Shown here in pieces: positions 8,747-17,245 of a stretch of DNA of 64,000 nt (the first letter of the stretch is position 1; each line of letters opens with the position of its first letter). The stretch lies in assembly GCF_040403615.1 (NCBI RefSeq), contig NZ_JBBAKG010000023.1:13213-77212 (forward strand), in the 5' to 3' direction. The stretch comes from Haliscomenobacter sp040403615 (GTDB taxonomy: Bacteria > Bacteroidota > Bacteroidia > Chitinophagales > Saprospiraceae). The notes under the pieces were generated by a model. The model did no database searches. It worked only from the letters and a program-made list of their open reading frames with translations, and was not told where the DNA came from. Made by a program: the position numbers and the translations under genes.

Positions 8747-9573
8747 CAGTTGAAGTTTACAGATAAGATGGTTTCTTCATCCAAATTTTGAATGATACCC
8801 CAACGACTCAGCATATGTCCTGATTTAGGCAAAGCAGTATCCAAGAGAACGTAGGTCTGAGAATGTTTAACCAGATCATTTAGTTCACGAGACAGCTCTG
8901 GTAGAATATCCAGTGTCTCTAATAAGTATCCTATCCTTCGGATTGCTCCATCTGAATCAAATAAACGGATGTACTCCAACAATTTCTCTTGATTTAAATC
9001 TTGGCGTGATTTGTACAATGCTCGGCCTAATTCAGAAATTCCTCCGGCGTATTGGGGCATAAATGCACAATCTATGAAGGTCTTTTCCAGATCGGAGCAA
9101 TTTATTCTAAAGGTTCCTTCTTGCACCCATTTCTTAGTGATACCAAAGAAATGCTTAGAATTGTGGGCAATGAATTGAAACGGAATGCCATTGATGACCT
9201 GCAAAGTTGGCCGTAACGAACGACTAACTACCACTTGTTCACCTAAAGAGGGTTGTACTGTTTGGTCATGCAATGCAAGGGCACTGTAGTATCCAATATA
9301 ATAAGGAGTATCTCTAGCCAAGTGATGAGCAACTACATGCCAGTTTGGAAAATAAGTTTCAGGATCCCGATCATAGGGGATGATGTGGTACAATCCATCT
9401 CGCAAACGCATGAGTAATCCCTTGCGAACCATATCACTCAATAGCCGACGTACAATTGGTTCATCATTTTTTTCCAAAATTTGTGTAGCATCAGAAATGC
9501 AAAAATACTCCATGTTTTTCATGTAAAGTCCTTGGAGCAGTAGTGCGGCGGATTTTCCAATGGTTTTGAGCAC
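8746..9573 (-). CDS. AbiEi-type antitoxin / transcriptional regulator with N-terminal winged helix
   Basis: A 275-residue AbiEi-family protein, the antitoxin and repressor of the pair. The N-terminal winged helix-turn-helix lies around residues 24-66 ('YFCISDATQIL', then 'RRLLSDMVRKGLLMRLRDGL'), followed by the antitoxin domain with 'PYYIGYYSALALHDQTVQ' near 93. Residues 23 onward look like the family's usual N-terminus. The open frame begins with GTG at 9573; ATG at 9522 is an alternative and would remove 17 residues. A TAnnTTTG box at 9601-9608 fits the GTG start with a leader of about 20 nt. It overlaps the AbiEii gene by one base. Confidence 0.82.
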   Translation of the reverse strand: MLKTIGKSAALLLQGLYMKNMEYFCISDATQILEKNDEPIVRRLLSDMVRKGLLMRLRDGLYHIIPYDRDPETYFPNWHVVAHHLARDTPYYIGYYSALALHDQTVQPSLGEQVVVSRSLRPTLQVINGIPFQFIAHNSKHFFGITKKWVQEGTFRINCSDLEKTFIDCAFMPQYAGGISELGRALYKSRQDLNQEKLLEYIRLFDSDGAIRRIGYLLETLDILPELSRELNDLVKHSQTYVLLDTALPKSGHMLSRWGIIQNLDEETILSVNFN

Positions 9574-9600
9574 GTGTTGATTTTGTGTTTAAAAACGAAA

Positions 9601-9608
9601 CAAAGTTA
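9601..9608 (-). promoter_or_regulatory. Putative -7 box for the AbiEi/AbiEii operon
   Basis: The plus strand reads CAAAGTTA (minus TAACTTTG), an exact match to TAnnTTTG, 27 bp upstream of the GTG start at 9573. The expected TTG about 20 bp further upstream is not clear. Confidence 0.45.
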
Positions 9609-9655
9609 CATCAAAATACAATATTTTTTTGTGTTTTTTTTGGCAATATTTTGAA

Positions 9656-11482
9656 TTACTTCACCACCGAAACCATCACCTTCGACGCATTCGCCCCTGT
9701 TCGGTAAACCCGATGCTCTGCCTTCACGTAATCACTGGCCTTGGCCGTAAAGATATTCGGTACAAATTTTTGTGGGTTGCGGTCAATCACGGGAAACCAG
9801 GTGCTTTGTACCTGCACCATGATTTTGTGGCCTTTCTGGAAGGTATGATCCGATTGCAAGAGATCGACGTTGTATTCCACTACCTCGTTGGGTTTGACGG
9901 GCAATGGCGTTTCAAAACTTTTGCGGAAGCGACCTCTCAGCACGTCGGCAGTTACAATTTGCTGGTAGCCGCTCATTTTGAGGTTTTTTGCATCCAGGGC
10001 AGGATAGACATCGATCAGTTTCACGATCCAGTCGGCGTCAGAGGCGCTGGTGGAAGCAAAAAGATCGGCGATTACCTTGCCGGTGATGGTTACGTCATTT
10101 TCCAATACATCGGTTTCCCAACTCAACACATCGGGGCGGCCATCTACAAAACGTTGGTCTTCCGTCATCCAGGTAAACCAGCGTGAACCAGGGCCATAGG
10201 TCTGTTCGATGGGGCGGGTACGATAAGGAACGGGATTGGCGGGATCGGAGATGAAACTGTCGAAACCAGTGCTGGCTTTAGGTTGGTCAAAAGACAATTT
10301 TCCGTCGGCATGGAAATACAAGGCTTGTTGGATGGCTTGTTTTGTAGGCCATGAATCATACCGCTTCCACTGGTTGGAACCCGTTTGAAAAGTAATGGCT
10401 TCCGCAAATTTCCCGTCGCCCTTGCCTTTAAGGTGATAATTGAACCATCCGAGCTGGATTTCTTCGCGGAAAGTTTTGGAGGTTGGTGCGTCAAACTGCA
10501 AATTGCCCAAACTGCGTCCTTCTGAACGTGACCAACCACCGTGGTTCCATGGGCCGATCACAATGCAATTCAAGTTGTTTTTGTCCTGTTTTTCCAACAG
10601 TTCGTACATGAAAAGAGGGCCAGCAAAATCTTCCTGGTCAAACCATCCCGCCACGTGTTGGGTCGGAACGGTCAGCGGGCGATTGGCAAAGCGGGTGAAC
10701 AAGGATTGTTTTTTCCAAAAATCATCGTAATTGGGATGATTGACGAAATTGTCCCAGGAAGGAATGGTATGCTTGAAATACTTGTCATTGACGTTGGACA
10801 ATGGGCCCAGGCGCAAGTACCAATCGTAATTGTCGTAGGTATCAAAAGGAAACAAGGTGTCAATTTTACCCGCTTCCTCCATAAATGCGTAATCAAAGCC
10901 GTAGCTTAGGCGAAAAGCTCCGTTGTGGTGCATGTCGTCGTTGATGAACCAGTCGGCTGGGGTGGCTTGCTCGGAAATGGCCTTGAGTGCGGGGTGCGGA
11001 TCGATGAGCGCCATCATGCTGGTCCAACCGCCATAAGAAATGCCAAATACGCCAACTTTGCCGTTGTTGTTGCCAATGTTTTTCAACAACCAATCAATGG
11101 TATCGTAGGTGTCGGTGCTTTCATCAATGCTGTTGGGCAACTTAGGATCGCGGGTCATGCGCAGCATTTCAAACTTGCCTTCAGACAAGTAGCGCCCCCG
11201 AATGTCTTGATCAACAAAAATGAAACCTTCTTTGGCGAGTTCTGGGTTCGAGCGCTCAGGATAAGGGGATTCGGCAACACCGTAGGGCGTTCGGCTCAAC
11301 AAGAAGGGGAGTGGGTCTTTGCTGTTTTTGGGTATAAAAATTAAGGTGTTCAATTTGATGCCATCGCGCATGGGGATCATCACCATTTTTCTTTCGTATC
11401 GGGAGTCTGGTGCGGGTTCTTGGGCCTGGAGGGTGGTGCAGAAGACAATCAGCAATAGAAAGAGTGGGAAGAATGGTTTCAT
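9656..11482 (-). CDS. Exported CocE/NonD family alpha/beta hydrolase (peptidase S15-like)
   Basis: A 608-residue secreted serine hydrolase. The ATG at 11482 gives a signal peptide ('MKPFFPLFLLLIVFCTTLQA', cleaved near residue 21); the frame is open 26 codons further up but that part is not signal-like. The nucleophile elbow 'GVFGISYGGW' puts Ser at about 149. 'HVAGWFDQEDF' (D282) and 'IGPWNHGGW' (H314) complete the triad. A C-terminal jelly-roll domain of the X-Pro dipeptidyl-peptidase C type spans about 380-605. The family includes cocaine esterase, alpha-amino-acid ester hydrolases and X-Pro peptidases; the real substrate is unknown, but small esters, acyl-amino acids or peptides in the periplasm are likely. 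A palindromic element separates it from the DUF1080 gene upstream. Confidence 0.9.
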   Translation of the reverse strand: MKPFFPLFLLLIVFCTTLQAQEPAPDSRYERKMVMIPMRDGIKLNTLIFIPKNSKDPLPFLLSRTPYGVAESPYPERSNPELAKEGFIFVDQDIRGRYLSEGKFEMLRMTRDPKLPNSIDESTDTYDTIDWLLKNIGNNNGKVGVFGISYGGWTSMMALIDPHPALKAISEQATPADWFINDDMHHNGAFRLSYGFDYAFMEEAGKIDTLFPFDTYDNYDWYLRLGPLSNVNDKYFKHTIPSWDNFVNHPNYDDFWKKQSLFTRFANRPLTVPTQHVAGWFDQEDFAGPLFMYELLEKQDKNNLNCIVIGPWNHGGWSRSEGRSLGNLQFDAPTSKTFREEIQLGWFNYHLKGKGDGKFAEAITFQTGSNQWKRYDSWPTKQAIQQALYFHADGKLSFDQPKASTGFDSFISDPANPVPYRTRPIEQTYGPGSRWFTWMTEDQRFVDGRPDVLSWETDVLENDVTITGKVIADLFASTSASDADWIVKLIDVYPALDAKNLKMSGYQQIVTADVLRGRFRKSFETPLPVKPNEVVEYNVDLLQSDHTFQKGHKIMVQVQSTWFPVIDRNPQKFVPNIFTAKASDYVKAEHRVYRTGANASKVMVSVVK

Positions 11483-11559
11483 AGGTTTTATTTTTTGATG
11501 GCGATGATCAATTTGGTTTCGCATTGATTTTCCGAAAATCTGCACGAAACTAAAATACA

Positions 11560-11724
11560 TTACTTACTCAGATTAAGCAGGCAGCTTCGCTGCTTTGATT
11601 TTCCACCACCTTAGGCACTTCAGACACCTAAGACCCACCTGAGAATCCGAGAACAGTATTCTTCATGTGACTCTTAGGTGTCTGAAGTGCCTAAGGTGGT
11701 GGAAAAATGTGAGTTACTTACTCA
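11560..11724. mobile_element. Family C palindromic element with 11-bp target-site duplication
   Basis: Perfect 35-bp inverted arms at 11599-11633 and 11672-11706 (starting TTTTCCACCACCTTAGG) enclose a 38-nt spacer. The left side carries an extra small hairpin, GCAGCTTCGCTGC, at about 11581-11593. The 11-bp sequence TTACTTACTCA stands directly on both sides (11560-11570 and 11714-11724), which looks like a target-site duplication. The right copy of that sequence begins with the stop codon of the HEAT-DUF1080 gene. No coding capacity, so it is a MITE-like element. A related copy is at 47706-47824. Confidence 0.75.
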
Positions 11725-14605
11725 AATCCTTGATCCTTATGTTCCGAAACTTCAGCACCGAACCATGCCCCAAAAAGCCAATATGGCCTTTGTTGCGTTT
11801 TAGCCCGGGGTGGTCTTTGTGGTCCATGGTTCCCTTTCTGGAGGCCAGGTTCATGTCGCCTTCCAGGATTACCGTGCCATTCAGGGTGACCCGGATGAAG
11901 TCACCAATGACGTATACTTCTTCCTGGTTCCACTCACCAACGGGTTTGAGGAAGTCGCGTTTGGCAGGAATTACCCCATATACCGAACCGTGGTATTGAT
12001 AAGGCTCCAACTTGGCATAAATTGGCGCGGTATTGTCCAGAATCTGGATTTCCTTGCCCACATATGCGGCGTCACCTTCCAATGGCGCGTGAATGCCCAA
12101 TCCATTGTTGGCGCCAGGCGTCAATTGAAACTCAAAGCGGAAAGTGAAATCACTGAATTCTTTAGCGGTATACAAGTTGCCCCGGTTTTGAGCCGCAGTA
12201 GGGTAGATGGCAATGTTGTTGTCTTCAACTACGTAATCCGTTTTGTTGCCCACCCAGTTGTCGAGGTTTTTGCTGTTGAACAGGATTTCAAAACCTTGCT
12301 GGATCTCCTCTGCGGACAGTTCATAAGGTTTGCTCACTTCGAGGCTGGAAGGCGGCAGGGTAGCCAGGTAGGTCTCGATGTCGATGCGCTCGTATTGGCT
12401 ATCCGGGCCACTCAGCGTGGTGCGGGCCCGTTCAAGCGCATTGCGTACGATGCTTCCAGTAAGGCCGGGTTTGGCGTCAGCGGTGGGCAAGGCAATTTGC
12501 ATCACAGAGCGACTGGCCGCAGCGCTTAAATCGGGATTGTCTTGATAACGATTGACCGACATCAGGGCAGGCAGTCCCCGCAAACGGCCCATGCCACGAA
12601 TTACTGCGGATTGGTCTTGCTTGGAGGTAACGGCCAGCATAGACTCTTGCAGCATGGCCAATTTTTCGTCGTCAGACCAGCTCGATTTGTTGATTTGGTT
12701 GATCAAGGCGCTGAATGCCCGATCGTGGTAAGCAGTTAAAGCGGCGTCCTGGCGAATGCCCAACAAGGTGCGGATGGCATCGCTGTTGTTCCAATTGCAC
12801 AAGGCAGTAAAAGCAGCTTCTTTTTCTTTGCCGGTACCTTGAGTAAAGCTTGCCTTGGTTTTTTCAAGGGCACTTTTGTCTTCCATAAAGGCCAAAATAG
12901 GAATGATCTTGGTCTTGTCGCGCTGATACGCCTCTGTGATCAGACTGGTCGCATTGGCATCCAGGGCTGAAACAATGGCACTTTGAATTGATTTGATTTC
13001 TGCTTCTTTTTCAGTAGCAAAAAGCAGGTTCAACAGGTCTGGAATTTTTTTACCAGAAGAAAGATTGGACAGCGCTTGAAAGGCTGCGTTTTGCACCATT
13101 GGATCGGTAGATTTTGACAAAGCAGCTACCTCATCAAACTGATTGACTGCCCGGCGGTCGGACAATATCTGGATCAACGCGATTTTGGCTGCGCTAGATG
13201 CACTGCCTAATTTTGCCGCTAAAAGGTTGGTGTTGTCTTTGTCCACCAACTGCAGTAAGGCCAATTGGGCTGCTTTGATCTCCTTTTCATCGCTGGACTT
13301 GGTCAAATAACCCAGGATGGCTGGCGCAAATTTTTTGTTTTTGCTGCGGGCAATGGCATCGGCTGCCACCATTCGCACGGCAGAATTGGTGGAATTCAAG
13401 GCAGGCACCAATTGCGCTTCCAGGTAGGAATCCTCCGTTTGAGCCTTGGCCAACATGGCCAAAATATCTGCCTGTGCATCGCCTTTGGCCTTTTTGTAGG
13501 CCGCTTCCCATTGCATTTTTACGGCTGGATTCTGTAGGCTCAAGCTGGCAATTTTGAGGATTTCAAGGCGGTAGCCGTCGTCAAAACGGGTTTGCTCTGC
13601 GATCAACAGTTTTGCGGTAGCAGCAACATTGGCCCAGGCCAGACTTTTGAGGGCAGCCAGGCGGAAATGCTGTTGATCAGCTGCCAGCGTGCCTGCCAAA
13701 ATAGCTTTGCTCAAGGTACCTACCAAAACGGTATTGCCTTTTTGGCGGATCTGGTGCAAATATTCTACCAAGGCGTTACCTGCCTCGGTGGGGTCATTTT
13801 TGAAACCTACCGCTTTGGCTTTTTCCAGCAGGGTATTGCTACCGCTGTTTTCGCCCATTAGCGCCAGCGTCCAGAGGGCTTGCTTTTGCAGTTCAATGTT
13901 TTTGTTGGCGGAAAAAGGCAGAATGGCTGCAATGGCGGGCTTGTACTTGAGTTCACCCAATGCTTCGATCAAACGATTTTGGACATTTGCTGGGGCACTT
14001 GGCAATGCTGCGGTCAGCGCTTGTTTGGCATCTGGGGTACCAATGGTAACCAAGGCTCCAATGGCTGGCGCAAACAAATCCGCGTCGGTAACGTAGGTGG
14101 TCAAAGGGGCAACGCTGGTATTGCTGCCAACCAAGCGGATGTTGCTGATGAAATAGGCTTTGGTCTCGGTGGTCTTGGCTTTGGACAGAGCTTGCACAAA
14201 GGCTTTTTCGATCAAGCCTTTGTCTTCTACTTTTTTGGCGTAGTGCGTGAGCAAAGAGACTGCATAGCGAGGGGCTACACCGCTGGCCTGGCCACTGGCT
14301 TGTACCTGCTCGGTGATGAGGTTGATGCCTTCTTCGCCAGTACGCATCAATTCAGCAAAACTGCGTTCGGCTTCGGGATTGCTGGTGCTGGGCAGGGTGG
14401 CCAGAACGTCAGCAATTTTGGTCTTGGTGCTGCGCTGGTCTTGAGCAGAAAGAGGGTGGAGATTGGTGAGGAAAAGGACGAGGATGGCAAGTGCTCCTAA
14501 ATTTGTTGGATTTGCCCATGACTGAAGTCGTGGGGTGGGGGTATGGCGTGCCTGCCCACGACTGAAGTCGTGGGTTGCGGAAAGCGAAGATATATGTGCT
14601 TGCAT
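11714..14605 (-). CDS. Exported HEAT-repeat protein with C-terminal DUF1080 (3-keto-disaccharide hydrolase) domain
   Basis: A 963-residue exported protein. After a hydrophobic export segment ('LGALAILVLFLTNL', then 'LSAQ'), a long helical repeat region (about residues 60-710) has the alternating helix pairs of HEAT repeats, for example 'YAVSLLTHYAKKVEDK' and 'LIEALGELKYKPAIAAIL'. The last 190 residues form a DUF1080 / 3-keto-disaccharide hydrolase domain ('GFEILFNSKNLDNWVG' to 'KFRNIRIKDL'), a concanavalin-like fold. DUF1080 enzymes cleave 3-keto-glycosides. The longer open frame starts with TTG inside the upstream gene, so the ATG at 14605, 20 bp after that gene's stop, is chosen. The residues before the hydrophobic segment are encoded by a palindromic repeat (14515-14574), giving an unusually long n-region. 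It follows a Gfo/Idh/MocA gene, the usual partner. Confidence 0.88.
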   Translation of the reverse strand: MQAHISSLSATHDFSRGQARHTPTPRLQSWANPTNLGALAILVLFLTNLHPLSAQDQRSTKTKIADVLATLPSTSNPEAERSFAELMRTGEEGINLITEQVQASGQASGVAPRYAVSLLTHYAKKVEDKGLIEKAFVQALSKAKTTETKAYFISNIRLVGSNTSVAPLTTYVTDADLFAPAIGALVTIGTPDAKQALTAALPSAPANVQNRLIEALGELKYKPAIAAILPFSANKNIELQKQALWTLALMGENSGSNTLLEKAKAVGFKNDPTEAGNALVEYLHQIRQKGNTVLVGTLSKAILAGTLAADQQHFRLAALKSLAWANVAATAKLLIAEQTRFDDGYRLEILKIASLSLQNPAVKMQWEAAYKKAKGDAQADILAMLAKAQTEDSYLEAQLVPALNSTNSAVRMVAADAIARSKNKKFAPAILGYLTKSSDEKEIKAAQLALLQLVDKDNTNLLAAKLGSASSAAKIALIQILSDRRAVNQFDEVAALSKSTDPMVQNAAFQALSNLSSGKKIPDLLNLLFATEKEAEIKSIQSAIVSALDANATSLITEAYQRDKTKIIPILAFMEDKSALEKTKASFTQGTGKEKEAAFTALCNWNNSDAIRTLLGIRQDAALTAYHDRAFSALINQINKSSWSDDEKLAMLQESMLAVTSKQDQSAVIRGMGRLRGLPALMSVNRYQDNPDLSAAASRSVMQIALPTADAKPGLTGSIVRNALERARTTLSGPDSQYERIDIETYLATLPPSSLEVSKPYELSAEEIQQGFEILFNSKNLDNWVGNKTDYVVEDNNIAIYPTAAQNRGNLYTAKEFSDFTFRFEFQLTPGANNGLGIHAPLEGDAAYVGKEIQILDNTAPIYAKLEPYQYHGSVYGVIPAKRDFLKPVGEWNQEEVYVIGDFIRVTLNGTVILEGDMNLASRKGTMDHKDHPGLKRNKGHIGFLGHGSVLKFRNIRIKDLSK
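14515..14574. repeat. Paired 20-bp palindromes inside the 5' coding region
   Basis: Two copies of a 20-bp palindrome, CCCATGACTGAAGTCGTGGG at 14515-14534 and CCCACGACTGAAGTCGTGGG at 14555-14574, separated by 20 bp. They differ by one base. They are read in frame as part of the pre-signal-peptide region of the HEAT-DUF1080 protein. Such ACT-GA-AGT palindromes occur as dispersed repeats in environmental Bacteroidota. Confidence 0.85.
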
Positions 14606-14625
14606 GATTGATTTTTGGTTGGTGA

Positions 14626-15906
14626 CTAAATTTTCCAAGGGCCGCGCATGGGCTGGTTGATCAAGCGGTTGGCGGCTTCATCGTTGATGAATTCCTGCTT
14701 GACTGGGTCAAAATTGAGGGAGCGTCCGAGTTGGAGCGCGATTTTCCCCATGTTGACTACCGTGCAGGAGCGGTGACCATTGAGTTCGTTGAGTCCGAAT
14801 TTTTGGCGCGATACCACGGCCTCGCTGAAACTGGTCACCTGTGGAGCCGGATCGGGGAAGGTGTCAATGGCTTGCAAAATGTTTGGGATGGTGGATTTGA
14901 ATCCACGGAAAATCTTGCCATTGGGCCCTTCGATGTAAGCGGCGTTGGTGTCTTTGTTTTCACCATCCAGGATAATTTTGCAACCATCGGCGTAGGTGAA
15001 TTCAATTCTGCGCCAGGTACCTACTGCATCATCGTGCTGCTGTGGGCAATCAATATCTACCCGTACCGGACTGGTGTTGTCTTTGCCCAGGATGTACTGA
15101 ACGGGGTCAATGTAATGCTGACCCATATCGCCCAATCCACCGCCATCGTAATCCCAATAGCCGCGGAAGGTGCCGTGTACGCGGTGCGGATGGTAAGGCT
15201 TATAGGGTGCAGGCCCGAGCCACATGTCGTAATCCAATTCGGCAGGTACTGGAGTGGGTTCGAGGTTGGTTTTTCCTACCCAGTAAAATTTCCAGTTGAA
15301 GCCCGTAAAACCGCTGATGGTCACGGTAAGCGGCCAGCCCAGAATGCCACTTTCTACCACTTTTTTGAGTGGTTTTACGGTGGTGTTCATGCCGTAAAAA
15401 TTATCGGTAAAACGAAACCAGGTGTTCAGGCGAAACATGCGTCCGTACTGCTCCATGGCTTCGATTACCCGCTTGCCTTCACCAATGGTTCGGGTCATGG
15501 GTTTTTCACACCATACATCTTTACCTGCTTGGGCAGCCATCACCGACATTACGCCGTGCCAGTGGGGAGGGGTGGCGATGTGTACAATATCGATATCGGG
15601 TTGGGCCAATAATTCCCGGAAATCGGAGTATCCTCTGGCTTGTCCTCCAGACAAATCAATGGCTTGCTTGAGGTGATTTTTGTCCACATCGCAAACCGCC
15701 AACAGTTTGGTGCCTTCGTAGCCAAAGTGGCCGCGGCCCATACCCCCTACGCCGATGATGCCCTTGGTCAGGGTATCGCTAGGGGCTAAAAATCCTTTTC
15801 CTCCCAGTACGTGGCGAGGCACGATGGCGAATGCGCCCAAAGCCAAAGCTGAATTTTTGATAAAATTCCGGCGAGAATGGCTGATCGTGTTTTTCTTTTG
15901 ATTCAT
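14626..15906 (-). CDS. Tat-exported Gfo/Idh/MocA family oxidoreductase
   Basis: A 426-residue NAD(P)-dependent dehydrogenase of the Gfo/Idh/MocA family. The twin-arginine motif 'SRRNFIK' is at 11-17 with a hydrophobic run to about residue 30, so export in folded form with bound cofactor is expected. The Rossmann motif 'GVGGMGRGHFG' is at 52-62, 'ATPPHWHG' near 111 and the lysine of 'CEKP' near 135. Family members oxidise sugars or glycosides, often at C3. The gene ends 20 bp before the HEAT-DUF1080 gene, and this pair fits a known logic in which the dehydrogenase makes a 3-keto-glycoside and the DUF1080 protein breaks it. The ATG at 15906 is chosen over one 21 codons upstream because it places the Tat motif at a normal distance. 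Confidence 0.9.
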   Translation of the reverse strand: MNQKKNTISHSRRNFIKNSALALGAFAIVPRHVLGGKGFLAPSDTLTKGIIGVGGMGRGHFGYEGTKLLAVCDVDKNHLKQAIDLSGGQARGYSDFRELLAQPDIDIVHIATPPHWHGVMSVMAAQAGKDVWCEKPMTRTIGEGKRVIEAMEQYGRMFRLNTWFRFTDNFYGMNTTVKPLKKVVESGILGWPLTVTISGFTGFNWKFYWVGKTNLEPTPVPAELDYDMWLGPAPYKPYHPHRVHGTFRGYWDYDGGGLGDMGQHYIDPVQYILGKDNTSPVRVDIDCPQQHDDAVGTWRRIEFTYADGCKIILDGENKDTNAAYIEGPNGKIFRGFKSTIPNILQAIDTFPDPAPQVTSFSEAVVSRQKFGLNELNGHRSCTVVNMGKIALQLGRSLNFDPVKQEFINDEAANRLINQPMRGPWKI

Positions 15907-16122
15907 GCTTGATCTTTTAAGGTTAGGGAAATATAGGCATGATTTGGCAAATTCAAGTTGAAAATGCAACGATGGAATTGAAATTCACATCTAAACAACA
16001 AAAAGCCAAGCCAAGCAATGTTTCATAAGTAAATAGCATTAATTTTATGCCCAAATTGGCAAGCATGAAGATAGATGCTTCGGTTTAATTTTTTCACCAA
16101 AGACTGACAAATCCTTATTGTT

Positions 16123-16515
16123 ATGTTGAGTAAACTGGAAATCGTTCGAAAATTTTGGGATCATTTTGATCAGGCTAACTTCAAAGCAGCGTCTTCCTTA
16201 ATGCATGAGCACGCCATTGTTTGGGAACCCAACACGCGAGAAGTATTCCGTTCCCGAGATGCGTTTATCCACATGCATGAAGCCAACCCTCTGCCCTGGC
16301 GCATAGAAGAAATCGACATGTTATCGGAGATGAAAGAAGGAATTATTGTCACGGTGGTGAAGGCTTACTCTGATCAAACTCCTGAAAATTACTTTATTAC
16401 GTCCTTCTTTACCTTTGCTGGAGAGTCAAAGATAATCGAGATTATTGAGTATTGGGGAAAAAACAATGAGATTCCGGTATGGCGCAAAGGTCAAAACTTT
16501 TCTGAAAAATATTAA
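16123..16515 (+). CDS. NTF2-like (SnoaL/DUF4440-type) protein
   Basis: A 130-residue cytoplasmic protein with the alpha+beta cone fold of the NTF2-like superfamily. 'IVRKFWDHFDQANFKAASSL' is the first helix pair, followed by 'MHEHAIVWEPNTREVFRSRD' and a C-terminal beta region ending 'IEIIEYWGKN'. The last motif is typical of SnoaL-like and nuclear-transport-factor-2 family proteins that act as small-molecule isomerases, hydrolases or binding proteins. No function can be named. It is followed 52 bp later by a lipoprotein of the same fold family on the same strand, so the two may form an operon. Confidence 0.7.
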   Translation: MLSKLEIVRKFWDHFDQANFKAASSLMHEHAIVWEPNTREVFRSRDAFIHMHEANPLPWRIEEIDMLSEMKEGIIVTVVKAYSDQTPENYFITSFFTFAGESKIIEIIEYWGKNNEIPVWRKGQNFSEKY

Positions 16516-16567
16516 CACCAATCGACATTTTTTACCAAAATGTAAGCCCTATTCAAAATTAACTGGC

Positions 16568-17071
16568 ATGAAAAAAATCAGCACAATCATGGTTTTGCTT
16601 GCATTGTATTTTTTTTCATGCAAACCTGAAAACCAGTCCAACCCTCCATCCCAAAGCAGAAAAAATAAAAACATTGCTGCTGAACTGCTTCAATTGGAAA
16701 ACAATAGAAACAACGCCATCAATACTTTGGATTCAAATCGCTTGAAAGAAATGGTTATCCCTGATTTCGTGCTTACCACTGTTTATGGAGAATTGAAAAA
16801 CGTTGGAGAAATTATTAAAAGTTTGCAAACAAATTACCTTAAAGGCTCGACTGAAAAGCATTATACAAAATCAACTCAAGTAAATATTTACAACAATGGA
16901 AAAATTGCGATTTTGCGTGGTATTTATGCGATTGAAAAACATGAAAAAAACGGAGTCATCGTGTTCAATTCGCGTTATACCGATACCTATGCCAAAATCA
17001 ACGGCTTTTGGCTACTGGTAGCTTCACATCAAAGCAGGTTGAAGCGGAGAAATGGGAATGCCAATTGGTAA
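16568..17071 (+). CDS. DUF4440/NTF2-like lipoprotein
   Basis: A 167-residue protein. The ATG at 16568 gives an N-terminus 'MKKISTIMVLLALYFFSC' with a lipobox-like Cys at residue 18; the open frame reaches further upstream only by overlapping the previous gene. The body ('LQLENNRNNAINTLDSNRLK', then 'VIPDFVLTTVYGELKN' and 'GFWLLVASHQSRL') is a DUF4440-type NTF2-like domain, often found in secreted ketosteroid-isomerase-like proteins of Bacteroidota. Membrane-anchored on the periplasmic side is likely. No substrate can be named. Confidence 0.75.
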   Translation: MKKISTIMVLLALYFFSCKPENQSNPPSQSRKNKNIAAELLQLENNRNNAINTLDSNRLKEMVIPDFVLTTVYGELKNVGEIIKSLQTNYLKGSTEKHYTKSTQVNIYNNGKIAILRGIYAIEKHEKNGVIVFNSRYTDTYAKINGFWLLVASHQSRLKRRNGNANW

Positions 17072-17200
17072 TTATATTCTAATCAAGTAACTAGATGAGT
17101 TTTAAATAAATGTGTTGAAAAGAATGTTCAAAAATCCTGAGTAAGCCTCTAAAGAAAGGAGATGTTAAAATAGAAGATCTCAAAATAAAATAGATTTTGC

Positions 17201-17231
17201 TTGCATTAAATATAGAATAGAATTATCTTTA
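17201..17231 (+). promoter_or_regulatory. Bacteroidota-type promoter for the AT-hook-like gene
   Basis: TTG at 17201-17203, a 20-bp spacer, then TATCTTTA at 17224-17231, one base from TAnnTTTG. Transcription would start near 17238, leaving a very short leader before the ATG at 17246. Confidence 0.55.
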
Positions 17232-17245
17232 CCAAAATTTTAGAA

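Noticed and set aside
14606..14638. TTG start for the HEAT-DUF1080 gene 11 codons upstream
   Set aside because: TTG is a weak start, lies inside the preceding gene and makes an already long n-region longer; the ATG at 14605 is 20 bp after the upstream stop.
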